NCBI RefSeq assembly: GCF_900110075.1
Contig: NZ_FOCJ01000006.1
Location: 310,001 to 374,000, forward strand
Direction of reading: 5' to 3'
Length of the DNA: 64,000 nt
Origin: Paenibacillus sp. OV219
GTDB taxonomy: Bacteria; Bacillota; Bacilli; Paenibacillales; Paenibacillaceae
Shown here: positions 17,401 through 26,320 of the stretch, one piece after another
Numbering within the stretch: position 1 is the stretch's first letter
Layout of the letters: every line of letters begins with the position of its first letter
Position numbers and translations under genes: made by a program
Notes under the pieces: generated by a model
Database searches by the model: none
Told to the model about the DNA's origin: nothing
What the model saw: the letters and a program-made list of their open reading frames with translations, nothing else

Positions 17401-18531
17401 TTAATCATATGACGACGGGGCGAGCTTCTCTTTCCGTCGTTTTTTTTGTTCGTGCAGCCAGATGGCGTATTCTAGCGGCCTAATGATAGCCGTCCGGTAG
17501 GTGTCGCGTTCGCCTGCTTGGATGAACACTTCGCGAGCTGGCTTCGGATTGACCTCGAGCAGCCAGATTTGGCCCTTGCGGTCAATTGCAAGGTCAAGAG
17601 CAAGCTCGCATAGCCGTCCGTAGGACTGCTCGAGGAATTCGGCGATCTCGACGCCGAGCAGCTCCGCTCGCTCAATGATGTCATGCGTCACTTTATCGTC
17701 TTTGATCCACTCGCTGAGCAGCTCTTTCATTTTGACCGCTTGCCCGCCGCCGTGCAGATTGGACGTGATGCTGCGAGAAGCGCCAATCCTGCCGGCACAG
17801 CCAGTTACGTCCCATTCGCCTTGCCCATTCTTTTGCACGAGCATCCGGTAATCATGGACACGCCCGTTCGGCAGCTTCAGCTGAATGCCCTGCTGGACGA
17901 GATAGTGGTTATCCTTCAAGTTCCATGAAGCCAGCCTGTTCTGAATGCTGGAAAGCGCGACCCGCTGCGGCGATACGATCCGGCGATCCTGGTCACGGCC
18001 TTGAATCGAGTAGCTGCTTCCCTGTTTCTCAATACGAAGAATGCCACGGCCGCCGGTGCCGTTGATCGGCTTTAAGTAGACGAGCGGGTACTTGCGGATC
18101 ATCTCCATCAAGTCATTCGAGCTCTCATACATGCGCGTCAGAGGCAGATGCTCCTTGAAAACCTCTTCCTTGCGCATTGTTTTGTAAACCGTCCATTTGT
18201 TGCGCAGCACGCGGTTCAGGAAGGTGAGATGCCCATACTTCCTGCGGAAATTGCTCAGCTCCACGAATCGATGGCTCTTCTGAATCCGGCACCTGTCATA
18301 GATCATATGAGGAAAAGAACGCCACTTCCGCGTCCAGCTCTGCGTTGCAGCATCATACATATGTGCGTTAATCCGGTTCTGTGTATAGTTCACGTCTGAA
18401 GGTGTGAATACGAACACCTCAAGGCCAAGCTTCTTTCCTGCAATGATCATCTTTTGATAGACAGGCCTCTCCTCGAGCATGCCATTGTCATTGAGATAGA
18501 GGGTTAGGATGCCGAGAACCGGCTGACCCAT
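17401..18531 (-). CDS. YheC/YheD-family ATP-grasp coat-associated protein, paralogue 1
   Basis: A 376-residue member of the YheC/YheD family, which is annotated as endospore-coat-associated and has an ATP-grasp fold (ATP-dependent carboxylate-amine/thiol ligation). ATP-grasp features are the glycine loop YLKPINGTGGRGILRI, the YLVQQGIQL strand, the DYRMLVQKNGQG segment and the metal-binding LLEVNPKPAREVF. It lacks the extra N-terminal domain seen in paralogues 3 and 5. AGGAGG precedes the ATG. It is last in the minus-strand cluster, separated from the GNAT gene by 176 bases of tandem repeat. Substrate and product are not known for the family. Confidence 0.88.
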   Translation of the reverse strand: MGQPVLGILTLYLNDNGMLEERPVYQKMIIAGKKLGLEVFVFTPSDVNYTQNRINAHMYDAATQSWTRKWRSFPHMIYDRCRIQKSHRFVELSNFRRKYGHLTFLNRVLRNKWTVYKTMRKEEVFKEHLPLTRMYESSNDLMEMIRKYPLVYLKPINGTGGRGILRIEKQGSSYSIQGRDQDRRIVSPQRVALSSIQNRLASWNLKDNHYLVQQGIQLKLPNGRVHDYRMLVQKNGQGEWDVTGCAGRIGASRSITSNLHGGGQAVKMKELLSEWIKDDKVTHDIIERAELLGVEIAEFLEQSYGRLCELALDLAIDRKGQIWLLEVNPKPAREVFIQAGERDTYRTAIIRPLEYAIWLHEQKKRRKEKLAPSSYD

Positions 18532-18546
18532 AATAACTCCTCCTAA

Positions 18547-18660
18547 AATTTTTGCGTTAGTTACCGAAGGTGGAGCAGAAATTTGACTTCGGAAGCATAA
18601 GCTTTAATTTTTGCGTTCGTTACCGAAGATGATGTTGCAAAAGGTTCACATCGGAAGCGT
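18547..18660. repeat. Two-copy 59-bp tandem repeat upstream of paralogue 1
   Basis: AATTTTTGCGTT-A-GTTACCGAAG at 18547 returns as AATTTTTGCGTT-C-GTTACCGAAG at 18606, and both copies end in a CGGAAGC (18590, 18652). The period is 59 bases. In copy 1 CCGAAG and CTTCGG can form a stem. It fills most of the gap between the GNAT gene and the downstream ATP-grasp gene, ending within the ribosome-binding region. Confidence 0.6.
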
Positions 18661-18707
18661 CGACTAAAATCCGGCGGTTGATGCAGAATTGCATATTCCT
18701 GCAGCTG

Positions 18708-19283
18708 CTAGCTCTCAAACCGGAGCGTCGGCTTGCCCGTCGGACCGGTATGCAGGCTGACCGCCTTCATGCCAGCGCGGAAGCACATGCTCATGCTAGC
18801 TGGGTTATCGGCAGCAACCGTGCAAGCGAGGCGCCCGAGGCGCCGCTGCAACGCCGCAAGCAGCGAGCTTCCAGCGCCTTGGCCACGAAACTCCGGCGAG
18901 ACGACGACGAAGCAGGCGCGTTCGCCGCCATCTTCCGCGAAGGCAACGGCGGCGAGCTTGCCGCCTACCACCGCAATCGCTATCGCCGCTTCGGGTCCAG
19001 CTCCAGCTTCGCCGCTCCTGACGCTCGCTCCGGCTCCAGCCCCGTCTTCTCCGCCACTGCCGCCCGCTCGGCTTGCCGAGAGCCGCGCGGGAGCAAGCTC
19101 CTGAAGCGCGGCAAGCGCTGCGGTTGTAATCCGTTTATCGCCATACCGATACAGAAAACGAGTGATCTTCTCTTTCGATGCCGGCCACTGGGACGGCGAC
19201 AACAGCTTCACTTTCACAGGGGAGTTCACTCCTCGCGTGCACGTTACCCGCAGGCGCACTTCGCCACACGCTCCAGACGCCAT
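18708..19283 (-). CDS. GNAT-family N-acetyltransferase
   Basis: A 191-residue protein with a GNAT fold: the acetyl-CoA loop appears as VVSPEFRGQGAGSSLL, followed by NPASMSMCFRAGMKAV, a typical end of the domain. Residues about 70-100 form an Ala/Gly/Ser-rich insert of unusually GC-rich DNA. The acyl acceptor is unknown. It lies within the ATP-grasp cluster on the same strand, 36 bases after paralogue 2, so the same transcript probably makes it, which suggests a role in the same pathway (inference). The ribosome-binding site is weak, so the start could be internal. An opposite-strand reading frame here lacks any recognisable motif. Confidence 0.8.
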   Translation of the reverse strand: MASGACGEVRLRVTCTRGVNSPVKVKLLSPSQWPASKEKITRFLYRYGDKRITTAALAALQELAPARLSASRAGGSGGEDGAGAGASVRSGEAGAGPEAAIAIAVVGGKLAAVAFAEDGGERACFVVVSPEFRGQGAGSSLLAALQRRLGRLACTVAADNPASMSMCFRAGMKAVSLHTGPTGKPTLRFES

Positions 19284-19319
19284 GTTCTCCGCTCAACGTT
19301 CGACGTTCCATTTTCCCCG

Positions 19320-20462
19320 CTACAGCCCTCGCATCTTTAGCAAATATTGGCTGTATTGGAAGATCCGGTCGAGTGAACGTTTGCGGATATCCGGTTCATC
19401 GAACTTCATCGGCTTCGCATTCGCCTCGAAGAACCAGACATGGCCGTCTTGATCGACGCCGAGATCCATCGACATCTCCATCAGCTTGCGGCGGGAGCCG
19501 CGCTCGATCTGTCTCGCGATAATGAGCGCTGTATTGCGGGTCTTTATTAGCAGTTTACGTGCTTCATCTTGGCCAAATACGCTGACAAGCAGCTTCTCTG
19601 GGTCTTCGATGCTGCCGCCGCGCGGCACATGCGTCGTAATGCTATAGGAGCCGGCGACGCGCGCGCCGATGCCGCTAATATCCCATTGGCCGCGCCGGTT
19701 CTTCTGCACAAGCGTCCGCAGGTCGAAGGAGCGTTCATTGAATGCTGCGAGCTGAATGCCTTGCTGCGCAATATATCGCTCGCCGCCGCTTTCTTTGACA
19801 ATCTTGGCCCAGAGCTTCGCAATCGAGCCGCAGTTATAGCTCGTGCTGCCCTTATCGCCTTGAATCTTCAGCGTATAGGGGAGCGTCTTCTCCGGCTGCA
19901 GCTGAATTGTCATAATGCCCTTGCCCGCTTTGCCACTGACTGGCTTCAAGTACAGGAAGCGATGCTTCAGCATCATTTTGCCGAGGCCTCCTGCCGTCAA
20001 GAGACGCCGCGTAGCGGGAATGAACGGCTGCGTCGTGCGTGATTGGCGAAGCCATTTGAATAAGCTCCACTTGTTGAAGAACGAAGGATTAAAGATTTGA
20101 ATTTGCGGATGGTTGACACAGGCTGCAATCTTCCGCCTTGCTTCCGGCTGCAATTCATCCTCTCGCAGCGGAATCCGGTTATAGATCAAGTTCGGCACAG
20201 GGAACTTCTGCCCAATCCACGTATCGGTATCTCTGTCATAGGTGAAGCCGTCAAGCAGCTTCCGACGAAGCTTCAGCTGCTTGACAGTTACAACGTAAAC
20301 GAGGAAGCCATGATCGGCGCCGGCTGCAATAATATCGGCGAAGTTGCTCCGGTTGCCGCGAAACAGCTGGATGTCATCTTCAATCGTCAATATTGCGAGA
20401 ACGGACTGCTTGCTCTGAATGATGGCTTCTTCTGCTGAATCCTCGTGAAATACGAGTGCCAT
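19320..20462 (-). CDS. YheC/YheD-family ATP-grasp coat-associated protein, paralogue 2
   Basis: A 380-residue protein of the short form. Motifs are YLKPVSGKAGKGIMTI (ATP loop), RYIAQQGIQLAAF, FDLRTLVQKNRRGQ and MDLGVDQDGHVWFFEANAKP (metal and ATP binding). The start at 20462 uses a TGATG junction with the stop of paralogue 3 and AAGGAGG just upstream, so translation is coupled. The reading frame extends farther 5' inside paralogue 3, but without a conserved sequence. It is strongly diverged from its neighbours, so the cluster is not a recent duplication. Confidence 0.88.
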   Translation of the reverse strand: MALVFHEDSAEEAIIQSKQSVLAILTIEDDIQLFRGNRSNFADIIAAGADHGFLVYVVTVKQLKLRRKLLDGFTYDRDTDTWIGQKFPVPNLIYNRIPLREDELQPEARRKIAACVNHPQIQIFNPSFFNKWSLFKWLRQSRTTQPFIPATRRLLTAGGLGKMMLKHRFLYLKPVSGKAGKGIMTIQLQPEKTLPYTLKIQGDKGSTSYNCGSIAKLWAKIVKESGGERYIAQQGIQLAAFNERSFDLRTLVQKNRRGQWDISGIGARVAGSYSITTHVPRGGSIEDPEKLLVSVFGQDEARKLLIKTRNTALIIARQIERGSRRKLMEMSMDLGVDQDGHVWFFEANAKPMKFDEPDIRKRSLDRIFQYSQYLLKMRGL

Positions 20463-21838
20463 CAATCTTCGCCTCCTTGCCCCGTGAACTTGCTGAGGTA
20501 CATACAGTGCTCCAGGATATGATTGACCGACTCCCGTCCTTGCGCGCGCAGTGCCGGGTGACTGAAGATCGAACGGCCAGGCTTCGCATTGGCTTCGAAC
20601 ATCCACACCTCGCCGTCTTTGTCGATGCCGATATCAAGACCGAGCTCGCCGAGCGTATGCGGGAAGTTGCGCTCGATCGCTTCCGAAAGCTTCACGGAAA
20701 CCTCCTTCGCTTTCGTCAGCATCTCGTCGGAGCGATCTCCGAAGGCCTGCTTAAGCGCCTGCTCCGGTGTGAGCAGGGAGCCGCCATTCTTGATATGCGT
20801 AGTTACGCTACCGCGGCCCGCTTTCTTCGCGCCGATGCCAACCGGCACCCATTGATTGTTGCCGTTCTTATGCATATGAAACCGGAAGTCGAGCGGGCAA
20901 CCGTCGATTTCGATGAGCCGTACGCCTTGCTGGCTCACGTACCTGCCGAGTCCGCTGCCGTGCCTTGTTTCCAGCATCCGCATCAAGCTGTTGAAGTTCG
21001 TAAAGCGCAGCAGGACGTTAGTGCCGCCTCTGCGGTAACGGGCGAAGTACCCGCGCTTCGGATGATACGTAAGTCGGTAAATACCGATGCCAAGACTGCC
21101 TGCAGTCGGCTTGTAATAGATGAATTGATGATTCTCGAGCATCTCTTTTATTTTATCTGAGCGAGGGTTCGTGACGGACTCCGGCAAGTGCTGGAGTGCC
21201 TCTACATCCTTATCGAGCAGCTTATACACATCCGATTTGTTGAAGAAGCTCCAGTTGAAGAACGGAACGCCTTTGCGGATGAATCGCTCCCGTAATGACA
21301 TGATCGTAGAAGTCGTCTCAGCTACGCGGCTCGGCAGCCGGTTGTAGATCACATCGGGAAGCGGAACGACTTTGCGGAACCAGCCGCCAGTGCTGTTCAG
21401 GAAGTAGCCGTTGATTGTGTTTTGATTCCAGTTCACGTCTCGCGGCGTGAAAGCGAAGAAGTATGCCTTGCGTTCTCCCATTCGCAGCAGCTGACGAATA
21501 TATCCGGAGCGGGAGCCGAATGGAGACTCACTGGAACGGCCGCCGTCTGTCAGGACCCCGATGAGAGGACCGAGCTGAACCTCATTGTCGTCCCCTTGAA
21601 CAAAGGAGATGCTGCCGGCTTTCGGCACGCGGATAGATTGACGGACGCCTGCGGACAGATAGAGATGGTGGCCTTGGCGCTCAATTGTTTTGACCGCTGC
21701 GGTTATGACCTCGTGGCCGAGCTTTAATTGGATTGTCTTCTTGCCGGCGAGCTTCAGCGACTTGAGGAGTGAGCCCGACAGATAGACAATGCGATCGTTT
21801 GATGGTGAGAAGTGTACATGACAAGATGTCAAACTCAT
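20462..21838 (-). CDS. YheC/YheD-family ATP-grasp coat-associated protein, paralogue 3 (long form)
   Basis: A 458-residue, long-form member comparable in size to B. subtilis YheD. Residues 1-95 form an added N-terminal domain (LSGSLLKSLKLAGKKTIQLKLG) that ends at LGPLIGVLTD, where the shared core begins. Core motifs are YYKPTAGSLGIGIYRL, RYVSQQGVRLIEID, DFRFHMHKNGNNQW and LDIGIDKDGEVWMFEANAKP. The ATG follows AGGAGG by seven bases and overlaps the end of paralogue 4 by ATGA. The N-terminal domain is shared only with paralogue 5 in this cluster and probably confers a binding or targeting function. Confidence 0.88.
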   Translation of the reverse strand: MSLTSCHVHFSPSNDRIVYLSGSLLKSLKLAGKKTIQLKLGHEVITAAVKTIERQGHHLYLSAGVRQSIRVPKAGSISFVQGDDNEVQLGPLIGVLTDGGRSSESPFGSRSGYIRQLLRMGERKAYFFAFTPRDVNWNQNTINGYFLNSTGGWFRKVVPLPDVIYNRLPSRVAETTSTIMSLRERFIRKGVPFFNWSFFNKSDVYKLLDKDVEALQHLPESVTNPRSDKIKEMLENHQFIYYKPTAGSLGIGIYRLTYHPKRGYFARYRRGGTNVLLRFTNFNSLMRMLETRHGSGLGRYVSQQGVRLIEIDGCPLDFRFHMHKNGNNQWVPVGIGAKKAGRGSVTTHIKNGGSLLTPEQALKQAFGDRSDEMLTKAKEVSVKLSEAIERNFPHTLGELGLDIGIDKDGEVWMFEANAKPGRSIFSHPALRAQGRESVNHILEHCMYLSKFTGQGGED

Positions 21839-23028
21839 GGATGAACCTCCTGGATGTATCTCCCTTGATTTCGGTTTGAATGAAATATCGGTTTCTGGCG
21901 AGCAGCGAGATGCAGGGCATACTGTAGCGGCCGCATGACCGCAGCTTCATACGTTTGCTCATCATCCTCAAAAGACTGACGGCCTGGCCTGCTGTTTGCT
22001 TCCAGCAGCCATATCCGACCGTCTTGTTCAATGCCGAAGTCGATGCCGAGCTCGGCAAACCGCCCGAAATGCTGTTCCAGTACTTCGGCTGCGCAAACGC
22101 TGATCCGGCGGATGAGCTGCAGCATCCGAGCTGCGGCATCCTCGCCGAAACGCTCAGCAAGCGCATTTGCAGCACTTGCTGCTGTGCCTCCGCCGTGCAA
22201 ATTCGAGGTAACGCTTCCGCTCTCGCCCGTGCGCATAGCAGCGCCGGTGAACGACCATCTGCCGAATCGGTCCTTCTGCACAAGTGCACGAACGTCGAAG
22301 GGGCAGCCGTTCTCGTCAACCAGCTTGAGGTAAGGCTGGATGACGTAAGGCGCTCCCGCGGTAAATCGGAAGATCCAACTGCCAACGCTCCGCCAACTGG
22401 AGAACGCATGTGAAAGAGGACGGTTCCTTCGGTCTCTGCCATCAATCTGCCAGCCGTCTCCCGCCCGAATGAGTCGAAATGCTCCTCTGCCTTGCGCGCC
22501 GGCAGATGGTTTCATGAAGATGCCTTCCTCGTACTGGCTCGCAGCAAGTTCGAGACTATGCGCGCCGGAATAACCGACAGAGCGCGGGACATGCGGCGCT
22601 AGCTTGGCATTGCCGCTCAGCACGCTGTAGACATATAGCTTGCCGGGAAGCGAGCCGTTCAGCAGCATATACGGCTTCAATCGTTTTAGTTCGTTCAGCG
22701 CTTCTATCGTGAGCGCGTAATGATCGGATGACTTAGGCAGCGCTCGGTCATAGACAAGGTCGGGAAGCGGGAAGCTCCCTGCATGCCATACGCCGTCTCG
22801 CATTTGATAACCGTTGAGCATCCGGTTCGCAGAGTATGGGACGCTGGTGGCGCAGAAGAAATAAACGAGCAGCCCAAGTGATGGCCCAAGCTGGCTCAGC
22901 AGACGGCAGAATGAGTCCTCCGGCAATGCGGAAGGCGTCTTGCTCTCGCCTTGCGCGCCTGACATGGACTTCGGACGAATTTCACTGATCATAACGCCAA
23001 GTACTGGGGATTGTTCAGAGATAGCCAA
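21835..23028 (-). CDS. YheC/YheD-family ATP-grasp coat-associated protein, paralogue 4
   Basis: A 397-residue short-form paralogue. It reads VLGVMISEIRPKS at the start and has FMKPSAGAQGRGAFRL, PYVIQPYLKLVDENG, FDVRALVQKDRFGRW and IDFGIEQDGRIWLLEANSRPGRQSF. The glutamine in VIQPYL and several other changes make it the most divergent copy. TTG is the start codon, supported by AAAGGAGGT eight bases before it and no better ATG in frame. Its 3' end overlaps paralogue 3 by four bases and its start is 20 bases after paralogue 5, so these genes form one transcription unit. Confidence 0.85.
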   Translation of the reverse strand: MAISEQSPVLGVMISEIRPKSMSGAQGESKTPSALPEDSFCRLLSQLGPSLGLLVYFFCATSVPYSANRMLNGYQMRDGVWHAGSFPLPDLVYDRALPKSSDHYALTIEALNELKRLKPYMLLNGSLPGKLYVYSVLSGNAKLAPHVPRSVGYSGAHSLELAASQYEEGIFMKPSAGAQGRGAFRLIRAGDGWQIDGRDRRNRPLSHAFSSWRSVGSWIFRFTAGAPYVIQPYLKLVDENGCPFDVRALVQKDRFGRWSFTGAAMRTGESGSVTSNLHGGGTAASAANALAERFGEDAAARMLQLIRRISVCAAEVLEQHFGRFAELGIDFGIEQDGRIWLLEANSRPGRQSFEDDEQTYEAAVMRPLQYALHLAARQKPIFHSNRNQGRYIQEVHP

Positions 23029-23048
23029 GCGTCGCTACCTCCTTTTCA

Positions 23049-24410
23049 TTAAAATTCGGCAAGATGCCGGGCATAGCGAATCATATTGCGGACGGATGGG
23101 CGGATTTTGTTATCCTGCAGCGGTGTGTTATCGTTCTTGGACGGCTTCGAGTTGACCTCGAGCAGCCAGACCCGACCGCTCGTATCGAGCGCCAGATCGA
23201 TTCCAAGCTCACCGAAGTGAGCAGGGATGTGCGTATCAATACCTTTCGCAATTTCAAGAGCGGCGCGAGCTAGCTTCCCCGGTGCATCATTGCTGTTCGA
23301 GAGGTTTGACTTTGCGACCGCCTCGCGAACGGTGCTGAGCGTACCGCCTCTAGCGAGATTGGAGACAAAGTGATTGCTTCCGGCTGTGCGTGCGACGATT
23401 GATGTAAGCATCCATTTGCCCATCTCATTCTTCTGCACAAGCGCCCGGAAATCGACAGGCCGCCCCAAAATATCAATCAGATGAAGCCCTTGCTGGATCT
23501 GGTAACGCACCGTTTTCATTTTTCCGGAGATGGAGGCGTACAGTTTGGCGATCCCGTTAAAATGCTGTCTCCGCGTTCCGAGCGTAGTCGCATATTGCGC
23601 TATATAAGAATCGGTATCAACTCTCGAGATGCGGATGATGCCTTTGCCCAGACTGCCGCGCACCGGCTTGAGAAAGACGGTGTTGTACTTACTGCACATC
23701 GCCTTGAGCATCGGTAAGCTGCGCAGCACATGCGACTCCGGCAAATATTTGATTAGGGAGCCGTCCTTCACCAGTGCTTCGAACACTTCGGATTTATCGA
23801 GAAACTTCTCGTTGAACACCGTACTGCCATGCCGCAGCTTCACTTCTTTAATAAACTGCTGTACATTCAGACGATTCTCCAGCTTGCGGCTCGTTAAACG
23901 GTTGTTGACGACATCGGGAACGGGCATCATCACTTTCCGCCAGCCATCGGAGTAGACCCATCCCTCAACATTATTGAAATTATCTGTCACATGATCCGGA
24001 GTGAAAAAATAAACGTGAGCGCCTTGGGCGGCGCAGGCATCGACGAGTTCCTTGCAGAACAAGGTGATGGAGCCGAACGGCCGATCTCTCGTTTCGGGAT
24101 CGTCACGGCTGATAAGAACACCGATCAACGGGCCAAGCGAGAGAGTGGACGTATCGTAGTTGTAACGGATGCGAAGCGATGTACCAACGAATAAGCCCAT
24201 CTTTCTTGCTAAGCTTTGACCGATGCGCATGCCGTCATATCGCTCAACTGGCACCACTTTGACATAATGGCGGAGCGCTCCAAACTTCAGGACGACCGGC
24301 TGTCCTTGCGGTATTTTCCATTGTCTTAAATAAGCATCGCCGAGCATTATGGCATCATCCGGCAAGATGCCTGGGCTGATGACCTGAACGGCGACTTTCG
24401 ATTTGAGCAT
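23049..24410 (-). CDS. YheC/YheD-family ATP-grasp coat-associated protein, paralogue 5 (long form)
   Basis: A 453-residue long-form member, the first gene of the cluster. The added N-terminal domain covers residues 1-93 and ends at LGPLIGVLIS. The ATP-grasp core shows FLKPVRGSLGKGIIRI, YQIQQGLHLIDILG, DFRALVQKNEMGKW and IDLALDTSGRVWLLEVNSKP. GGAAGGAG precedes the ATG. A sigma-K-like promoter lies about 75 bases upstream, consistent with late mother-cell expression of coat genes. The divergent gene ytoI begins 223 bases away. Confidence 0.88.
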   Translation of the reverse strand: MLKSKVAVQVISPGILPDDAIMLGDAYLRQWKIPQGQPVVLKFGALRHYVKVVPVERYDGMRIGQSLARKMGLFVGTSLRIRYNYDTSTLSLGPLIGVLISRDDPETRDRPFGSITLFCKELVDACAAQGAHVYFFTPDHVTDNFNNVEGWVYSDGWRKVMMPVPDVVNNRLTSRKLENRLNVQQFIKEVKLRHGSTVFNEKFLDKSEVFEALVKDGSLIKYLPESHVLRSLPMLKAMCSKYNTVFLKPVRGSLGKGIIRISRVDTDSYIAQYATTLGTRRQHFNGIAKLYASISGKMKTVRYQIQQGLHLIDILGRPVDFRALVQKNEMGKWMLTSIVARTAGSNHFVSNLARGGTLSTVREAVAKSNLSNSNDAPGKLARAALEIAKGIDTHIPAHFGELGIDLALDTSGRVWLLEVNSKPSKNDNTPLQDNKIRPSVRNMIRYARHLAEF

Positions 24411-24486
24411 CGACGAAGCTCCTTCCAGGCTGGAGGATGACGAGGTGCAGCTTCTGAAGTCTTAGGCAGTTACACACGAATTAATT

Positions 24487-24515
24487 CATCATATGAGGAC
24501 AGATATACCTTGGTG
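24487..24515 (-). promoter_or_regulatory. Sigma-K-like promoter for the ATP-grasp cluster
   Basis: On the minus strand CACC (24512-24515) and CATATGATG (24487-24495) are separated by 16 bases, fitting the mACm-N16-CATAnnnTA pattern except for the final base. It lies upstream of the first ATP-grasp gene. Confidence 0.45.
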
Positions 24516-24588
24516 ATTGGCGGACAGCGTCGGTACAGGGAAAAATAGGCATTTGCCCTACGTTTTTTCTGAAAACTTGACCTGCTTC

Positions 24589-24597
24589 TGCTACAAT
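24589..24597 (+). promoter_or_regulatory. Extended -10 promoter for ytoI
   Basis: TGC-TACAAT forms an extended -10, 36 bases before the GTG start. No clear -35 is seen at 17 bases; TTGACC is present but only nine bases away. Confidence 0.4.
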
Positions 24598-24633
24598 AAA
24601 ACGTATCGAATACGAGAAAAGGAGTGACCGTCC

Positions 24634-25977
24634 GTGGCTTCCGGAGTAAATGGGATAGAAGCGCTAACGAAACACGAGCGTCTTATGCAATATATTAATG
24701 CGCTCGAAATCGGTACCAAACTATCGGTGCGCACGATGGCAGAGGATCTCGAAGTAAGCGAGGGCACGGCGTACAAGGCGATCAAGGAGGCGGAAGCAGC
24801 CGGGCTTGTCAGCACGAAGGAACGGATCGGCACGGTCCGCATTCAGCGCCGCAACCGGGAGACGCTCGATCGGCTGACGTTCGGCGAGGTAGTTGAAATT
24901 GTGCAAGGCGAGCTGTTCGGGGGTGCGGCGGGGCTCGATAATACGCTGCATAAGTTTGTCATAGGCGCGATGGAGCTCGATGCGATGGTGAGATACATCG
25001 ACGCAGGGAGTCTTCTCATTGTCGGTAACCGGGAAGGGGCGCATAGATGCGCGCTCGAGCAAGGCGCGGGCGTGCTGATTACGGGGGGCTTCGGCACAAG
25101 CGAAGAGATCAAGCGGCTCGCCGATGAGAAGGGGCTGCCAATTCTCTCCTCCAAGTATGACACCTTTACCGTCGCTTCGATCATTAACCGGGCGATGTTC
25201 GATAGGCTAATCCGCCAGAAAATCATGCTCGTCGAAGACATCGTCACTTATAGCCGTCCGGTAGAGACGATGCGCCTTGGCGAGACGAAGAACGATTATA
25301 TGCTGCTTGCAGCAAGGGTAGGAGGCTCGCGCTTCCCGGTGCTAGATGACCGTGGCCGAGTCGTCGGCATGATGACAGCCAAGGATGCCGATGGCGAGCC
25401 GGATACACAGCTTGTTGACAAGCTGATGACACGCAGCCCGATTACGGCGGCGCCGAACATTCCGATTGCATCCGCGGCGCATACGATGGCGGCTGAAGGC
25501 ATTGATCTGCTGCCGATTGTCGATAAGAACCGCAAGCTGCTCGCTGCGCTAAGCCGAACGGAAGTGCTGGAAGCGATGCGTTATGCAGGAAAGCAGAAGG
25601 AGTCCGGTGAAACGTTCGATGAATTGATCGGTGCGGGATTCGCGAAGAAAGAGAGTGAACAGAGCGACTGGCTCTATGAGGGACGGATTACGCCGCAAAT
25701 GTCCGGGACTTTCGGCACAATTTCAGAAGGGGTGCTGGTCACCTTAATGACGCAAGCTGCGCGGGGGCTAATACGCGAGATGGGGAAGCGGGACTATATC
25801 ATCGAGAGTATGACGACGTATTTCGTAAGGCCGATTCAGCTGGAGAGTGAAGTAGTCATTCAGCCGAGCCTGCTGGAGATGAGCCGCAAGAGCGCCAAGC
25901 TCGAGATTGAGCTAAGGGACCCAAACGGCCTCGCTGCCAAAGCTATGCTCACGGCGCAATTAATGGATCCGTACTAA
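24634..25977 (+). CDS. ytoI: YtoI, HTH-DRTGG-CBS-hotdog protein
   Basis: A 447-residue cytoplasmic protein with four parts: a winged-helix DNA-binding-like domain (about 10-65, SVRTMAEDLEVSEGTAYKAI), a DRTGG domain (about 85-190), two CBS domains (about 195-310, with FPVLDDRGRVVGMMTAKD and LLPIVDKNRKLLAALSR), and a hotdog thioesterase-like domain (about 330-440). CBS domains usually bind adenine nucleotides, so it looks like a ligand-sensing regulator, but no function is established for YtoI. GTG is the start, after AAGGAGTGACC. It converges with ytpI with a four-base overlap of the stop codons. Confidence 0.88.
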   Translation: MASGVNGIEALTKHERLMQYINALEIGTKLSVRTMAEDLEVSEGTAYKAIKEAEAAGLVSTKERIGTVRIQRRNRETLDRLTFGEVVEIVQGELFGGAAGLDNTLHKFVIGAMELDAMVRYIDAGSLLIVGNREGAHRCALEQGAGVLITGGFGTSEEIKRLADEKGLPILSSKYDTFTVASIINRAMFDRLIRQKIMLVEDIVTYSRPVETMRLGETKNDYMLLAARVGGSRFPVLDDRGRVVGMMTAKDADGEPDTQLVDKLMTRSPITAAPNIPIASAAHTMAAEGIDLLPIVDKNRKLLAALSRTEVLEAMRYAGKQKESGETFDELIGAGFAKKESEQSDWLYEGRITPQMSGTFGTISEGVLVTLMTQAARGLIREMGKRDYIIESMTTYFVRPIQLESEVVIQPSLLEMSRKSAKLEIELRDPNGLAAKAMLTAQLMDPY

Positions 25978-26270
25978 CTTTTCATCGAGCGGTAAATGCT
26001 GTTATTACGCAAGCCCGCGAACAAGTTGAATAGGCCAAGCACGATAAACAGCGCGCCGATAATGACTTTGATTGTCGATCCGTTGTAAGCGAGCATGACG
26101 AACAGGGCGATGAAGACGAGCATGATGCCCATGTAGATGTTCATGCGTGCAGCATACATGCCTCTTTGCCGCGTATCGTTCGATCGGCGTGCTTTATAGC
26201 TGTTATAAACCGAGAATAGCGATGCGCCGATAATCACGATGACGATCAGCCAGTGAAGTGTACTTTCCAT
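25974..26270 (-). CDS. ytpI: YtpI-like small membrane protein
   Basis: A 98-residue protein with three hydrophobic helices (about 5-25, 43-62, 66-86) separated by a basic loop (YKARRSNDTRQRGMYAAR). It matches the YtpI family by size, topology and position beside ytoI. The function is unknown. The end overlaps the converging ytoI by four bases. An extended -10 lies upstream at 26321-26329. Confidence 0.8.
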   Translation of the reverse strand: MESTLHWLIVIVIIGASLFSVYNSYKARRSNDTRQRGMYAARMNIYMGIMLVFIALFVMLAYNGSTIKVIIGALFIVLGLFNLFAGLRNNSIYRSMKS

Positions 26271-26320
26271 GAGGTTAATTGCAGCTCCTTTTTTGCTGTG
26301 CAGGTTAATAGTTTTGTCCT

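Noticed and set aside
18678-19340. A plus-strand frame over the GNAT gene
   Set aside because: The minus strand holds a clear acetyl-CoA-binding motif and lies in line with the flanking genes; the plus strand reading is Arg/Ala/Ser-rich noise.
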